Shown one piece after another: positions 10,837-23,665 of a stretch of DNA of 64,000 bases (its first letter is position 1; each line of letters begins with the position of its first letter). The stretch lies in assembly GCA_028023455.1 (NCBI GenBank), contig JAQFVV010006246.1:3337501-3401500 (forward strand), read 5' to 3'. The DNA is from Epiperipatus broadwayi (taxonomy: Eukaryota; Onychophora; Udeonychophora; Euonychophora; Peripatidae). The notes beneath the pieces were generated by a model that saw only the letters and a list, made by a program, of their open reading frames with translations, had not been told where the DNA came from and made no database searches. Position numbers and translations under genes: made by a program.

Positions 10837-13330
10837 TTTTATTTCTGTTATATAATAACAGAAGTATTATTTATTTATTTATTTAAATATATATAAAGTT
10901 AGCCATTATCTAATTCCTACACAAAGAATAGAAAATTATTATTTAGTTTTTACTTTTTTTTTATTGATTCATTCATGGGTATGTAACACTGATAGTTAAT
11001 GTTTTCTTCCACATTAGGACTTTAAACGCATTTGTTAACTATCTAATAGATTGCTTCTCCAACATTTGAAAACGATGCAATAATAATAAAATGAGGATTT
11101 TTTTAACTGTTTCCTGAAATCATTTCCTTATTTACTAATCTGGGATTTCCGTATCCAACTATTATAAATTTACTGGAATTAGCAGATTAGTGTAATATGT
11201 CAAACATAACTATTTAAGTGTTTATAAAGTATTGATCAAAACCATTTTACATAAGTTTGTCATTTTATTTCTATGTTTATTTTAAAGTTTATTGACATCA
11301 AGTCTCATAATATATATATATATATTCTATTTCACAAATTTAAATTCCATAAGTTATTCTGCATTTATTACTTACTATTCCAAATAAACATTTGTAATCA
11401 AGTTAAATAAAATTATTCCTATTTACATTACTATACATGCATCTTTTTACAAAAGTATTGTAGGATCAATTTTAATAATATAAATTAATTTAACTAGCAT
11501 CACCTATTATTTGTTTTCCACATTTCTGTTAGCTGGTCTTTAAAGATTTCTATTCTGATTTTAATTTAGTTTTCTTTATGTCATAAAATTAAATTATCCT
11601 TTAAGCTTTCAATGAAGTATAAATAACTGAAACTGTTTCAGTTACATGAAAGATTGTCCAACTTCTAACCACTTGAAATGAATCAATATTATCCTTATAT
11701 AATTGTCTGTTCACCATAATAATAAGATCTACTGGCAATTTTTTCAGCATTAGCATTTTTAAAATTGTAATTTGATTTCCCAAACTATGACTTTTTAACT
11801 GATGAAGAAATTAATTATTTATTCCATGATATAATTATTTATCCAACTCACATTATCTTGATTTTTATTAATATAAATTAAATTACAGATAGCACAAAAT
11901 TATTTTTATAATCGTCTGAATTTTACCAAATATTTCCAATCACTTACTTTATTTACTGGCTTCATATTTTTTTTCTTTCCCTCCTTTTTTTTAAAATTGT
12001 CTGTCTTTTATCCAAAATTCCCACCAATATTAAGTGAAAGTTGTCTCATTTACTGCACATTTTAATTAATATAAAAATAATATTTTAAAACTACCTAAAT
12101 TCAGCCTTTTACTTTAAACATAAAATAATGAATTTATTCAATTTTATAAAATATTTTACTAAACTAGCAAAATTATCAATTTTTATTATTATAATTATTT
12201 TAAAAATATATTATTATAAAATTAGTTATAGACATAAAAAAACAATCACAAATGATTTAAAACAATCATATGTTTGTAATATCTTTTACAGTCTCTACTA
12301 AAATTATTTATCAAGTTATTAGTGCCAATTATACTTTAAAAATTTAAAATTTTGTATTATTATATACATCATATTACAGTGAACTAAACAAAAAGGTCAC
12401 AATGCCCCCCCCCCCCCATAGAAAATAAAATTTTCAATTTTAATATTTTTTTTAACTTTATAATGATATAGGTTAGACAAAAAGAAACAATAAAATGTTT
12501 GATTATTGCATCATAAGAACACTCAGTTTATCTACTACTTGTACTTACTTTGAATACTATTTTTATTATATTATTTTTTTCAAAGATACACTTATACTTT
12601 ATTAACAATTTTTAAATAACATTACTTACTACATATTTTGTTGTAATACATATCATGACCCAAATAATATGCACAAGTAATTAAATCAAAATCAGCTTTA
12701 TGTCTTCCTCTTAAAACCAAATTTAATTCTCTTTAAAAAATTATCTTCTGATATTTATCTCGATTCAGATAAACTTTTAACTGAAACACAGACTTCATTT
12801 TACATCAAATCTTTTTCTCATTTATTACTACTTTTTGATGACTTTTATAAAAATCCAATGTATTTACCTGATTAGTATCAAATTTCATCTTATCCTTCTT
12901 TTCCACTAAATAATTTCTTATAAAATTCTAATGAATTACATAAAAATCAATTCATCATAGCTAGTCTTCAATTTACAATTAATCTTTTTCTGAACAAAAA
13001 AATTTTTTCTCTCTCCACTATTCTTAGATTGCTCATATACAATCCTGTTATAACATATAGATTTCATTTTACAATTAATTCTATTACCACATAATCTCCT
13101 ATATATTCATACAAAAATTACACAAAGTTAAATTATCATACTCATTTTTATTTTTAACTTTAGAGGCAAATGACACACAACTATTATTTCCTAAATCAAT
13201 CTAAATGGACTTTGTTTTTTTTTCCCAAATTTTTTTATTAACATAGATTTTACATTATTCCTTGGAAAACTAAATTTTCATCAATGAAGAGCTTTATCTA
13301 TCATACAACAGTAATTTACTAACACCTCAT
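10837..13330. other. AT-rich interior, no coding domain recognised
   Basis: This lies downstream (minus strand) of the gag remnant, where protease and pol would be expected. I found only short chance-length ORFs and no reverse transcriptase or integrase motif. A C homopolymer of about a dozen bases sits at 12405-12417. Confidence 0.4.
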
Positions 13331-15337
13331 ACAATTACTTATTTTGTTGGTAAATATGGGATTAAACTCCGGGCATTGTATGTTCCTTTAATTCCCACAG
13401 TTCTGTAATATAGTGGTAATTTCACTAGTGGAAAGCCTGTTAGGTGTGGGGCTATTGTTATTTCTAGAATGACTTTGAGGAGTATTTCTATGTGAATATT
13501 AAAACACTACCTCTATTTTTTGAAAGATTTCACTTTTCTTATCTTTGGATCACAACTCATTTGATTATAAGACATTGGACTGACCTGCATACTTGAAACA
13601 GGATAACTTATTCTATCCTTAGGATTGCTAGATTTATGGTCATATGAGAAATCAGCTATCTCTAGGGCATCCAGTATTTTTGTCACTTCTTTTATAGTTA
13701 AGCGATCAGCAGCAATAAGTACCTGCTTGATTGCTCTTGGAAGATTATGTCAAATAATACGAACTATCTGCGGTTCTGACAATGAAATGGCAGTAAGTCT
13801 TTTCAATTTAACTGTTTGCTCTCTAAAAAATTTGTATAACTTCCTCTACTAAAATTATATTTTTCTTGAGATATTTCATAACGTCATCGGTTTGTTAAAC
13901 AATGATTGCTACCAATTATTTGCAGCATTAGACAAATGATTACTAGCAATGGCTAGTTTTTCTTTTTCATTCATTATTCATACTGATAACAACTCTTCCA
14001 GACTATTTAAAAATTCTAAAGGATTTTTTGTAAATCCACCTTCAAAGGGCACTATACTTATAAATTTTATAGCTAAAGGATTTATATTATTTAGATCCCC
14101 ACCTTTACAAATTTTTACACTTTTAACTTCAACCTCCTCTTTTCTTTTTACCTCATCCCTAATATTTTTGTCACTTTGAAAATCTATCTGGCCAAGTTCC
14201 TCTTTGATTCCCTTTCTCTTTACCAATAGTTTTTATTATCTTAGCATTTTCTATTTCTGTAAATCTTTTATTATTTAAGAGACTTTCTGTCTCTATTTTC
14301 TGACAAATGTCTTTAAATTTAATAACCAACCCTAAATGACTTACTATTTTTTAATGTAATCTTTATGACCTTCTTGAAATTCCTTTAAGTCTAAATTAAT
14401 TACTTCTTTCTGCTCTCCTATCTTATCCATAACATCTTTATTTTTATCTATGATATCCTTAATTTCTTTCTGCATCTTTTTCATATTTTCACCCATCCTA
14501 GATCTGAACTTATGATTTTCTATCATTTCCCCCTTTGCCATAATCATATCTTCAAACATTTCTTTCTTAATTTCTTCTTTAAATATACCAGAATCAAAAT
14601 GTTTTTCTCTATTCATCTCAATACATTCTTTCCTAATATCTGGTATTTGAAAATCAAAACTAGTAATATAACTACCTATCTTTTCATTAGAAACTTTTAT
14701 TTTCTCTTGTAGTTGATCCTGAAAAATCTCTATTTTCTCTTCCAACTGGCAAAACCTCTCTTTATTCTCTCCTTCATTGTGAGTCAACATTTGACTTAAC
14801 TCAGTTATTCTATTATTTATGTCTTTACTCACTCTTTTACAATTGTTGGCTAACACATCTCTATGAATCTTTAATTTTTTTTGAGTTAACTGATAATACT
14901 CATGAATTATATCATCTATCATTTCAACATTTTTTTGTGCTTAATAACTCCATTTTAAAATCCATGTCCTCTTTTAATGCTTTTAAATCCTCCTCATTTT
15001 TATCGAATCTATTATCAAAAAATACATTTCATATTTTCCAAATTACTCCTTACATCATCCAGATTATTTGCCATTTCATCAATATTACTTTTGATTTCAT
15101 TTTTATTATTATCTAACTTTTTTTTCATATCTTTCCTCATTTGATTCATATCTTCTTTGTTATCATCAAATTTTTTATTCATATCTTCTTTGTTATCATC
15201 TAATTTTTTTATTCATACCATCTAATTTTTTATTAAACTCTGCTATAAATTTCATTAACATATTCAAATCACTATTATTTTCAGAGCTCTTAAAACTTAC
15301 AACTTCCTTTAACTCTTTTTCTTTGTTATCACTCATT
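13330..15337 (-). pseudogene. Degraded retrotransposon gag (coiled coil plus capsid-like segment)
   Basis: On the minus strand an ATG near 15337 opens a reading frame that survives only in pieces, because single-base shifts and stops break it several times. The longest piece is 14344-14922. The N-terminal two thirds are rich in Lys, Asn, Asp and Glu and repeat 'DDNKEDMNKK'-like heptads, a long coiled coil. Next come Gag-type elements in order: 'NPLEFLNSLEELL' near 14000; 'KLAIASNHLSNAANNW' near 13935, the usual Gag 'L..A..W' pattern; and 'NLPRAIKQVL..ADRLTIKEV' near 13720. A poor zinc-knuckle-like 'NCGN.RNIQC' lies near 13385. It sits beside the right-hand LTR-like repeat, as gag should. In other elements Gag forms the retrotransposon particle. 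Clade is uncertain; gypsy or BEL are both possible. Confidence 0.65.
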
Positions 15338-15871
15338 TTGCTAAAATTAAATATTATCTCAATACTTAACTAAAATATTACTATTTTTATATTATCATTA
15401 AAATATTTCTTCACCATGTCACAAGTTACATATATCTGAGTATCTCCTTACAAACACTAAATACTCTTTCTTAAGTTACCATTTTTAAACTTCTTATAAT
15501 CATCATTTTTTTAAACTTTAACTACTTCAATATTAATTTGCTTTATTTCATTTGTCAAATCACTTTCACACTAGTCATATCACATTTGCTAATTTAATAA
15601 CCTCCCAAAATATCATGAAGATAGTCTATCCAAAATTAAAAGTATAAGTCACATGTTATTTTTATATATCATGTCCATCACATTATCCCCCTATACATAT
15701 TGATCTCACCATGTTGCTGCACCAAAAACCCTCAGACCTTTATAGCTACAATCATCATTTAACCTATCTCACACACTACCATATGGTATCCTGCAAGATC
15801 CAATTAACTAATCAGGCCTACACATTTGGGGCAACAAAAAAACCCAATCTCTATAACCATTCCTTTTCACA
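15338..15871 (-). other. Putative untranslated leader between LTR and gag
   Basis: It runs from the inner end of the right LTR-like repeat to the gag ATG. On the minus strand the first bases after the LTR read 'TGTGAAAAGGAATGGTTATA'. The 'TGGTTATAGAGATTGGG' a few bases in could be a tRNA primer-binding site, but I cannot match it to a specific tRNA. A 73-codon ORF on the plus strand here is not gene-like. Confidence 0.35.
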
Positions 15872-17376
15872 TGTGTATTTTATACAAAAAAAATTAATTA
15901 TTATACTTTCTAATTTGTCTTTATCATTTTAAGATTAGGCCATAATATGGCTAGACAATTGAGCATCAAAAACCTTTCTTTCTACTATACCCTGTTCACC
16001 CTGGATCTCCACATTTGTTACTATATATCTTGAATCTATCTGCTGCCTAGCTCTAACATTAAACCATAAATCATATAAATACTATTTCGTGAAACTCAAC
16101 AATTGATTATAATTTTTTATCAAATAATTTCTAAGGTAGATTTACGAAGAGAGTTACAAGAGAATAGTTTTTAATAATAATAGAAAATAAAATATATCTT
16201 TCCATGACATCTTGAATTAATCACTTCAAATTAATAAAATCTATTATAATCTGTTATAATAATTACTACTTATGCATATCTCAAGGTTCTTACTTATTCC
16301 CATATGATAACGTAATAATTCCTCTATTTAAGATAATTGAAAAATAAGAGGGATTTTACTAAGATACAACCATCTTAATCATAACCAGATCTAACATTAT
16401 AATATATTTTAAGTCATTTCATTAGAATTCGTATATCTTTTAACAAGAATAATAAATTCCAAATCATCATCATATTTTCTGACAATTAATATAATTATAA
16501 CTTATAAGTAACTACTACTTATAAAATGAACTATTTTTTTTTAACTTTAGTCAACTAAATTACCAACTTATCCGGTTTATATTCCCTATTAACTTTCATT
16601 AAATTGCCTACAATATTTTCATACTAATATTTGATACTCTAAACATCACATGATCATTATCTCAGTCTGGGGATATTGGATGAGTAGGCACTAGATAGGG
16701 ATTTTAGGCACAAGCCTTCTGGCATCCATTGATTGCTCTTGTTGGCACAAGATGGCACTACTGTATGGAGAGTTTTGCTTTGTTTTGAATTATTTAATAC
16801 TCAGATACTCTTCTGAATGTATTTGAAATGAATTTAAATTAATTTCACAAGAAATTTCCATGTGACTATAAAGATATAACTATTCTTAAGTTAAAATTAT
16901 AATGCTATTAAATATTCTCATTCAAGTAATTATAATTGAATTTAATAAACAATTAACTTATCATTTTTGTTCTATATTATACTCCCAATAATTTGTGTAT
17001 TTGGATATAACAAAGAGGTGAAAATAATTCCAAACTGATCAGACTTTACCGCTATATTTACAATATTAGTTTATTTACACGAATAACAACAATTATTAAC
17101 AGAATTTTAAATAAAATGTATAATAACAACAGAATATAACACATATAATTTCATTAACATTTGTACAATTATATACAATAATGAGAACGGCTGACTCCTA
17201 TCTGCCTAACAATAAAATTTTTTTTACCTTATATGAATCTATTTTTCCGATTTTTCAATTTCAAGGAATCATTGCGAATAATTTTTTTTTTATTGTAGGT
17301 TTCAAATTATATATATATATCTTATTTGAGATACATTGTATTATTATCCTTATAAATGCAAAACAACCACATCACA
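15872..17376 (-). repeat. Right copy of the ~1.4-kb direct repeat (probable 5' LTR)
   Basis: Same TG..CA ends as 4929-6263 and colinear with it. The main difference is a 153-bp insertion at 16640-16792. Position and orientation relative to the gag remnant make it the 5' LTR of a minus-strand element about 12.4 kb long with its nested insertions. Confidence 0.6.
16640..16792 (+). mobile_element. Nested short interspersed repeat with target duplication
   Basis: This block is absent from the left LTR-like copy. It is flanked by 'tttgatactc' (16630-16639) and 'tttaatactc' (16793-16802), a 10-bp near-exact duplication. Its body is the same unit found in both arms of fold-back element 1. The LTR pair therefore dates the insertion as later than the LTR element. 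Confidence 0.75.
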
Positions 17377-18048
17377 TTTTAAGTTTGACATCCATCTTGA
17401 ATAACCCAGACCACTTGCTTACAAAATCAATTCAAAAGAATTTTTTTAAAGAGATAACAGTTTAATTATAGCATTATCAAACCTTTTGCTTTTGATCAGA
17501 TTTTTGCAAAAGCAATTAACATTTCTTGCTTATGGAGTAAAATTACAATCTTTAGAAAAGTAATTAAAAAAAATATACAAGTATGTTGGAAAATAAAATA
17601 AAAAAGCAAATACATATAATGACATATCTTAAAAAATATACAAAAATGAAAAACAAAAATAAAAAAATGCATGAGTTTATTATACGTGTACAATATTTAA
17701 ATTTGTGTGTGGGGGTATTCTACTGCGCAGACCGAACCTCCATTATTAATCTAGCACATTTTTATATTTGTTGTGCTTAATACAGACTTTGTGTAAGGCC
17801 ATTTGATAATGCCTGGCACAATATATTGTTTAAATATGCAATGACTGCATTGGTTGTATATACAGGTGAATTGGTCATTTAAACACAATTTTTTTTAATT
17901 TTGTTTATTAATAATTTACCTTTTGGCATTTGTTTTATTAATTAAGTGATCATTCTATGGCTGACCTATTCATTATTTATATATTTGTACATGCATCATT
18001 TTATTAGAATAATGTCATTGTAAAAATTATTATGTGATTTATTTCTAG
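17377..18048. other. Sequence immediately upstream of the CUB exon
   Basis: AT-rich, with no earlier exon recognised. It ends in 'atttatttctag', a usable splice acceptor for the exon starting at 18049. Confidence 0.5.
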
Positions 18049-18233
18049 ATTGTGGTAGTCATATGATTAACAGCTCTAATGGAACAATTATGTCTCCATC
18101 TTATCCACTTAATTATCCTCATGATCAAGATTGTATTTGGAGAATTACTGTACCACTTGGCAATAAAATTAAGTTTACATTTGACAAATTTCAAATAGAA
18201 GACCATGTAAATTGTAGTTATGATTATTTAGAG
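18049..18233 (+). CDS. CUB-domain gene, exon encoding first half of a CUB domain
   Basis: The exon lies between acceptor 'atttctag' and donor 'GAG|gtgaga', entering in phase 1 and leaving in phase 0. It encodes about 62 residues beginning with a split Asp and then 'CGSHMINSSNGTIMSPSYP', the classic CUB start. 'NYPHDQDCIWRITVP' and 'CSYDYLE' follow. Cysteines fall at residues 2, 29 and 56; the fourth comes from the exon at 62730. Glu51 ('FQIED') and Asp59 ('YDYLE') match calcium ligands of cbCUB domains. CUB modules occur in secreted or cell-surface proteins (cubilin, tolloid/BMP1, neuropilin and others) and bind protein partners. The style is closest to cubilin or tolloid, but one domain cannot name the gene. 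The in-frame ATG at 18063 is internal and not a start; earlier exons lie upstream, probably outside the window. Confidence 0.9.
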
Positions 18234-18659
18234 GTGAGAATAATAAATAATTTTTATTTTATTTATAGGTATAATTGTAACCAGTTGGCTTACATAGCAT
18301 ACACTAATATAGTGTATGAGCATATATAAACGTAAAATAAAGGAAAAGTAGAAGTAAACACAGACAAAAATTATAGTAGATATTTTCTACATTTGCTGAA
18401 ATAGAAATAAATAAATAATAACTCTGATTTAAAATATTGTTTTATAAATTAAACTTTTAAAAGGTCTGAATAAATATAAATATTGTATTATTATTATTAT
18501 TCTGATTTTGAAATGTAAAAACACCTTACTTATTTTTGAAATTTTTTTATTAATTAAACAAAATGTTTATCTATTAGAAATCCCCTAAGTAAAAATATGT
18601 ATATGTTTTCAGAGGGATTAGTGAGATAAAAATAAAAACTCTGTTTTAGATAAAGGAGT

Positions 18660-19180
18660 TATAATCACCTTAGATGATTATATAAAAGGGCTGATAAAAA
18701 ATATCAGTTAGTTTTGGCTTGCACTTTTGAAAGAGTTAGCAGAAGGGCTAGCTGTAAAGTTGGCTAAAATATTTTGTGAAGAGTTGGTAACTGTAGCAGA
18801 AAATGGCCATAGTAAAGCTAGCTGCAAAGATGGCTAAAATAATTATCAAGAGAACTGCCATGAATGCAAGGAAGTGGCTGCTATACAATTCACTGGTGGA
18901 ATTTGAATTTACATGGAGGAAAATGGGTCAAGATTCTTTGTAATTCATAGCCTTAGAAGTGTTTTGGAAAAACAGCTTGCTAACCTGAAGCTTACAAAAT
19001 CCAAGTATAAGTGGAACTGACTACAGAAGAAAAAAAAAGCCAACCATACCTGAATTATGTACTTTTACCTGATGATGACAATTGCCTGGATTGACCAAAA
19101 AAAACAACTTGCCCAAGAGAAACACCAGCTGAATAAAGTAGTAGTTATACGTATGCTGCTGTGTCTACATATGCGAAGAG
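18660..19180. repeat. Complex block with internal 69-bp duplication
   Basis: 'gctagctgtaaagttggct' (18747-18771) recurs as 'gctagctgcaaagatggct' at 18816-18841. The block is purine-rich with ordinary complexity, no ORF and no recognised family. A relic interspersed repeat is likely. Confidence 0.4.
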
Positions 19181-19756
19181 AAGCACAGATAAATGTGTTT
19201 ACAAAAGTGAGTTGTTTTTAAATAATTCATTTGGAAAGACATTTTAAATCTATATTTTTAAAATTAAAAACATTTATAATTAGTTAAGGGATAATCTGAT
19301 AAAAAGCTTTCTAATCTCTCAAAAACCACAACTCCTGGAAAAAAAATATACCTATGTAACGGTCAGGTTTGTACATTTGCTCAACAGACTGAGAGTCCAA
19401 GCCAGAGAACCAAAGCTGACCAAGTCGGGATAGTAATACCCTACGTCTGATCATACCTCAACCCTCTCACTTGTGCTTCCAAGTCAACCCATCGCGAATG
19501 AAATGCCTGAGGTTACACCTGATATCTCTTTGATCGCGTTCCAGCAATAGCAAAGCAGTAAAACATGAGACATCCCCCCTATGATATATATTAGATAACT
19601 TAACTAGTGATTCATAAGATAATGAGCAAGTAATGAGACTGAGACAAATTTATATTTCATAAATTTAATAACATTTAATAAATACTAAAGCATAGTAACT
19701 GGTGTATAGTTAGCTCACACGCAGGTGAGTGAACACTAGGGTTATAAGACAATATT

Positions 19757-20093
19757 ACAAAACCATGAGTGGATTCTCTAGATTATCAAATAATAATAAT
19801 ACAAAGCAATGAGTGGCTTCTCAGGGTTATCAAATAATAATACAAAGCAATGAATGGATTCTCAGGGTTATCAAATAATAATACAAAGCAATGAGCGGAT
19901 TCTCAGGGTTATCAAATAATAATACAAAGCAATAAGTGGATTCTCAGGGTTATCAAATAATAATACAAAGCAATGAGTAGATTCTCAGGGTTATCAAATA
20001 ATATAAAGCAATGAGGGGTTATCAAGGTTATACAATAATATCTCAAAGCAATGAATGGATGCTCAGGGTTATAAAATAATATTACAAAGCATG
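19757..20093 (+). repeat. 41-bp tandem repeat, about 8 copies
   Basis: The unit is 'aatgagtggattctcagggt' followed by 'tatcaaataataatacaaagc'. Copies are imperfect; some have lost or gained AAT triplets, and the last two are diverged. It has no coding potential and no dyad symmetry. Confidence 0.85.
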
Positions 20094-20591
20094 ACTTTTT
20101 AATAAGCTTATGTCATCTTTCATGTTCTAATTCATGCCATGTTTTATATATTTGAAATCGGTTATAATTATCTAGCTAGAGTGATCGGTTTATTTATAAA
20201 TGAGAGATTATTGGTTTAAGATTATATTATAAATACTAATTTTAAGATTATATTATTAATATATCAAATCATATTATAGAGACATTTGCATGATATATAA
20301 TTGTTATACAGATAAACACATTAACTCTGATTCTAGTTCGGATCAACGCCGAAATTACTTTCTAGGGAAAATGAACTGAAATGTGGTGGCAGTTGAACGT
20401 CAGATTCTAGGGCGTTAGAAACTACAGTATCAGATAAGTGCGACTTGAATGCATTCTTAATGGGTTTATTACCTAGTAAACGGTTCCCTAACCGATCTGC
20501 TTGCTATAATGGAAGAGGCCTTTTAATTCAATGAACAGAAGATTGGCTTATGAACCCTTTGGAAACGCTTTGGTTCCATTAAGTATGAATA

Positions 20592-20678
20592 ATTGTCACA
20601 TTTGCCTAAACTTTCGAGGCGTGACTTAATGAAATACGAAGAAAATGTCACCATTGCCTAAACTTTCGAGGCATGACT
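20592..20678 (+). repeat. Direct duplication in mosaic region
   Basis: 'ttgcctaaactttcgaggc' occurs twice, around 20602-20620 and 20655-20673, in a similar context ('gtcac..' before, 'atgact'/'gtgact' after). Confidence 0.7.
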
Positions 20679-20979
20679 GGACGTGGAACAATCTTGAGAT
20701 GGGCCATTATAGACATAGCAAGTAGATATGCATATTTATGCAAATTAGCAATACATTCGCAATGCTAGATTAATATTTTATAAATTAATTACGCCAAAAT
20801 CTTAGCTTCTTCAGTGCTACTACCACCGGTCAAGTTCATAAATGAGATTATTAAATTATAAAATGATGGCGATAATGAGAATCTGATTTAAGGTTTTTCT
20901 GCATAGCTACTTATAGAACTGGGAACATTAGTTATATGTAGTATAACTAATATCAAACTGATTGTTAAATAATAAAATG

Positions 20980-21440
20980 TGAGTTATAAAATAGCTCACG
21001 CAAATTATTGATGTTTAAATAAATTACACATCTTAAATAATTCGTCAAAATAGACCTTACTAATAATGGAAAATGGATTTTAACTAGCGAATGCAAATCT
21101 ACATTTTAAATAGCTTGCGTGAAATATACTTTTTCAGATAACTGGCAAAATACATATTTTAAATCATTTACGCAAATATAATTCTTAAATAATATGGGCA
21201 CAATCTGAGTTTTAAATAATATACGTAATATATACGTTTTAACTAACTTTAGTAAACATTTTCCATTTTATATAACTTTAGAAAAGATGCATTTTAAATA
21301 ATAGACGCTAAATATACCTTTTAAATAACTTTAGCACAACATTTTCATTTTCAATTAACTTGAGAAAAAGATGCGTTTTAAATAATATACACAAATATAC
21401 CTTTTAAAATAAGTTTATCAAAAGATTTTAAATAACTTGT
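20980..21440 (+). repeat. Degenerate minisatellite
   Basis: About a dozen diverged copies of a 35-45-base motif built on 'ttttaaataat...acgcaaata'. The period drifts and many units are deleted. Confidence 0.6.
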
Positions 21441-21737
21441 TCGGGCATTATAAATATCGATTCACTCTATCACATATAATTCAGAAAAGAGTCTTGACTA
21501 TATTCTTTATATCGCAATACTCTGATATGATAAAAGAGATTACTCACTCCCCTCCCCCCAATAATTTATTAACACCAAGACTCCGTTCTGATAAAAACAC
21601 AGCATAAATCAGTTAACATGAACTTAAAACTATAGATAGATGACATAAGAATAAATTGCATAAACAATCAATAAGATTTATAATTTAGAAATGAATTTTT
21701 TGTATAGTTTTATATAAACTAGATGTTTAGAATTATT

Positions 21738-21842
21738 TAAAATTATTAATGACCAATGACTACTTAAAATTAATAATGACCAACGACTACTTAAAATTAT
21801 TAATGATCAAGGACTACTTTAAAATTATTAATGATCAAGCAA
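21738..21842 (+). repeat. ~32-bp tandem repeat, 4 copies
   Basis: The unit is 'ttaatgaccaacgactact' plus 'taaaatta', with small substitutions. Confidence 0.75.
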
Positions 21843-22560
21843 GAATTTGAAGAGTGTTCTAAGATTTAAACAGATTTAAGATAAACATTTTAAGATAAAT
21901 ATTTTAAATGAACATTTAGAAAATATAATTGATTATATGATTTAGTTAGCTAGCTTTCATTTAGAATACGTTTTAGTTATGAGATTTAATATTTCAGAAA
22001 GGATTTACCGGCAAAGTCTCTTTTAAGGCATTGTTTCCATGTGCTTCTCACTATATTCAGTCAGGCTGGGCTTCTCTTAGGTTTTAGTCTGGATGTAACT
22101 TCCGCAAATTTATTTCTGTGGCAGATTTCCCCATTTCTCTGGTCAGGAACTCTCTGGTCTCTCAGGTACAGCTTCTTTCTTACTGTGATGGGCCAGGTGG
22201 AGGTTTTCTCACATCGGTAGCCGCTCGTGGAAGAGCAAACGGCTGTCTCTTTGTCTTCTAGCCAACGGTCATCTTGGTAGCAGCTTGGATGGTAGTTTTC
22301 TAAGGTTTAGCTTTTTAAAATGGCAGAAACAGCTTTCTTACTGAACTTCAGCTCTGTGGTCTTCGGAAATAATTTTAGCAGCAAATATAATTTTCACAGC
22401 AACAGCAAAAATTTAACACGGATGATGATAGATGATGGAAGAGGTTAGATTAGAGAGTTTGGTGGCTATTTGGGCCTTTTTTTATGCTATATTTTTGACA
22501 GTAGTAACCTCCTACTTTGAGTCATGCCACATCACAAGATGACTAGTTCAAACTAGCCTT

Positions 22561-23185
22561 TAACCAAATATCCAGTTAGTAAAAATATTAAGTATATCTA
22601 AATCTGGACATGGAAAGGCTGTAATAGAATTGATAAAGTGATTTTTTTAATATTGATTAAATATGTAAATTTTATGTAAAATTTTTTATTTATTGTTGGA
22701 CAAGATTAAATTTATAAATAATCTGTGCAGTTCTATGTAAGCGTTTTAGTAAATGTGCCTTAAGGATCTGTATTCTTTAAATATAATTTAAAAGCTTAAT
22801 TGTGTATTATGGTAGGTTAAGTCAAATATGTTTAGAAATTATCCACACACGCATGTATGTGTGCATATATAGATGAATGCTTGTCAAGTATAACACATAA
22901 AATTTAAACATTTTTTTAATAATTATTTTATATCAATTGAAATATATTAATTGTATATTAGAAATCGCACATCTGTGCGCACATATATGTAAATCATTGT
23001 AACAATTTAAATGTTGAACAGTAATTATTTAAATCTCAATGTGATCATTTGAATTTTGTAGTAATATTGTGAATTACAGTGTAATGACTTTTATTATTGT
23101 ATACTTTTCAAAATCAGAACCCTTATAAGATCTTATTTATTTTTGTTGTTGTTATTAATAAACTTATATTTAATTGTTAAAAATT
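22561..23185. other. AT-rich intron sequence, nothing recognised
   Basis: No gene or clear repeat structure. It includes short CA/TG microsatellite-like stretches near 22850-22990. Confidence 0.5.
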
Positions 23186-23189
23186 GTAT

Positions 23190-23665
23190 TCCATCATCTC
23201 TTCATCACATACAGTAATAGAGCTTGTGTTCTCTGAGCTTGATTTCAGACACGGATAAATGGGGATGTATATTTAGTGCTTTGGGGCATCCAGAGATGAT
23301 CAATTATCATCCTGATTGGCGCAAAAGAGGATACTCTTTAAAGCCCACACACTATTATTTTTTTATTTTACTTTAGTCTTATTAAAAATTTAAGTTTATA
23401 GTTGGCCAGTACAAGTGGCCTGAGCATTGATGATGATCAGCATGTTTTAAATGTCCCAGCATTATTGTTTAAATTTTTTGATTTTTATGTATTTTGATGG
23501 ATGAGCACTTAAATATATGGTGCATCTATGTTATGTTTAAATAATTGCCCAAGGTAGCAAAGGCTCAATAGTTAGCCTGGTCTAAAGAAGACCCATTTCC
23601 AATCCAATCACAAGGTTAACTGTTGATTTATATTGTTTATTGTTCAAATCCAGCACAAGATGGTC
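23190..23665 (+). repeat. Interspersed repeat family A, copy 1
   Basis: It is colinear with 29800-30210 and 50600-51030, and inverted at 41180-41600. Shared landmarks in order are 'acagtaata', 'gatgatcagcatgttttaaa', 'cagcattatt', 'tagcctggtctaaagaag' and 'acaaggttaactgttgattt'. Old, diverged and non-coding. Confidence 0.65.

Larger units (their letters stand above)
19355..22560. repeat. Mosaic repeat region, possible long LTR or satellite-bearing element
   Basis: It begins 'TGTAACGGTCAGG', an LTR-like start, with a GC-richer block (19355-19580). It then contains the 41-bp satellite, a second complex block (20320-20700), two further minisatellites and a GC-richer block at 22010-22520 rich in pyrimidines. 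No ORF of note is present. A matching second copy was not found, so boundaries and class are unproven. Confidence 0.35.

Noticed and set aside
18063-18329. ORF from ATG 18063 as a complete small gene
   Set aside because: The reading frame past 18233 is intron read-through; the CUB domain continues at 62730 and begins before the ATG.
19757-20093. 41-bp repeats as a CRISPR-like array
   Set aside because: Units are contiguous, without unique spacers; this is a simple tandem satellite in an animal genome.
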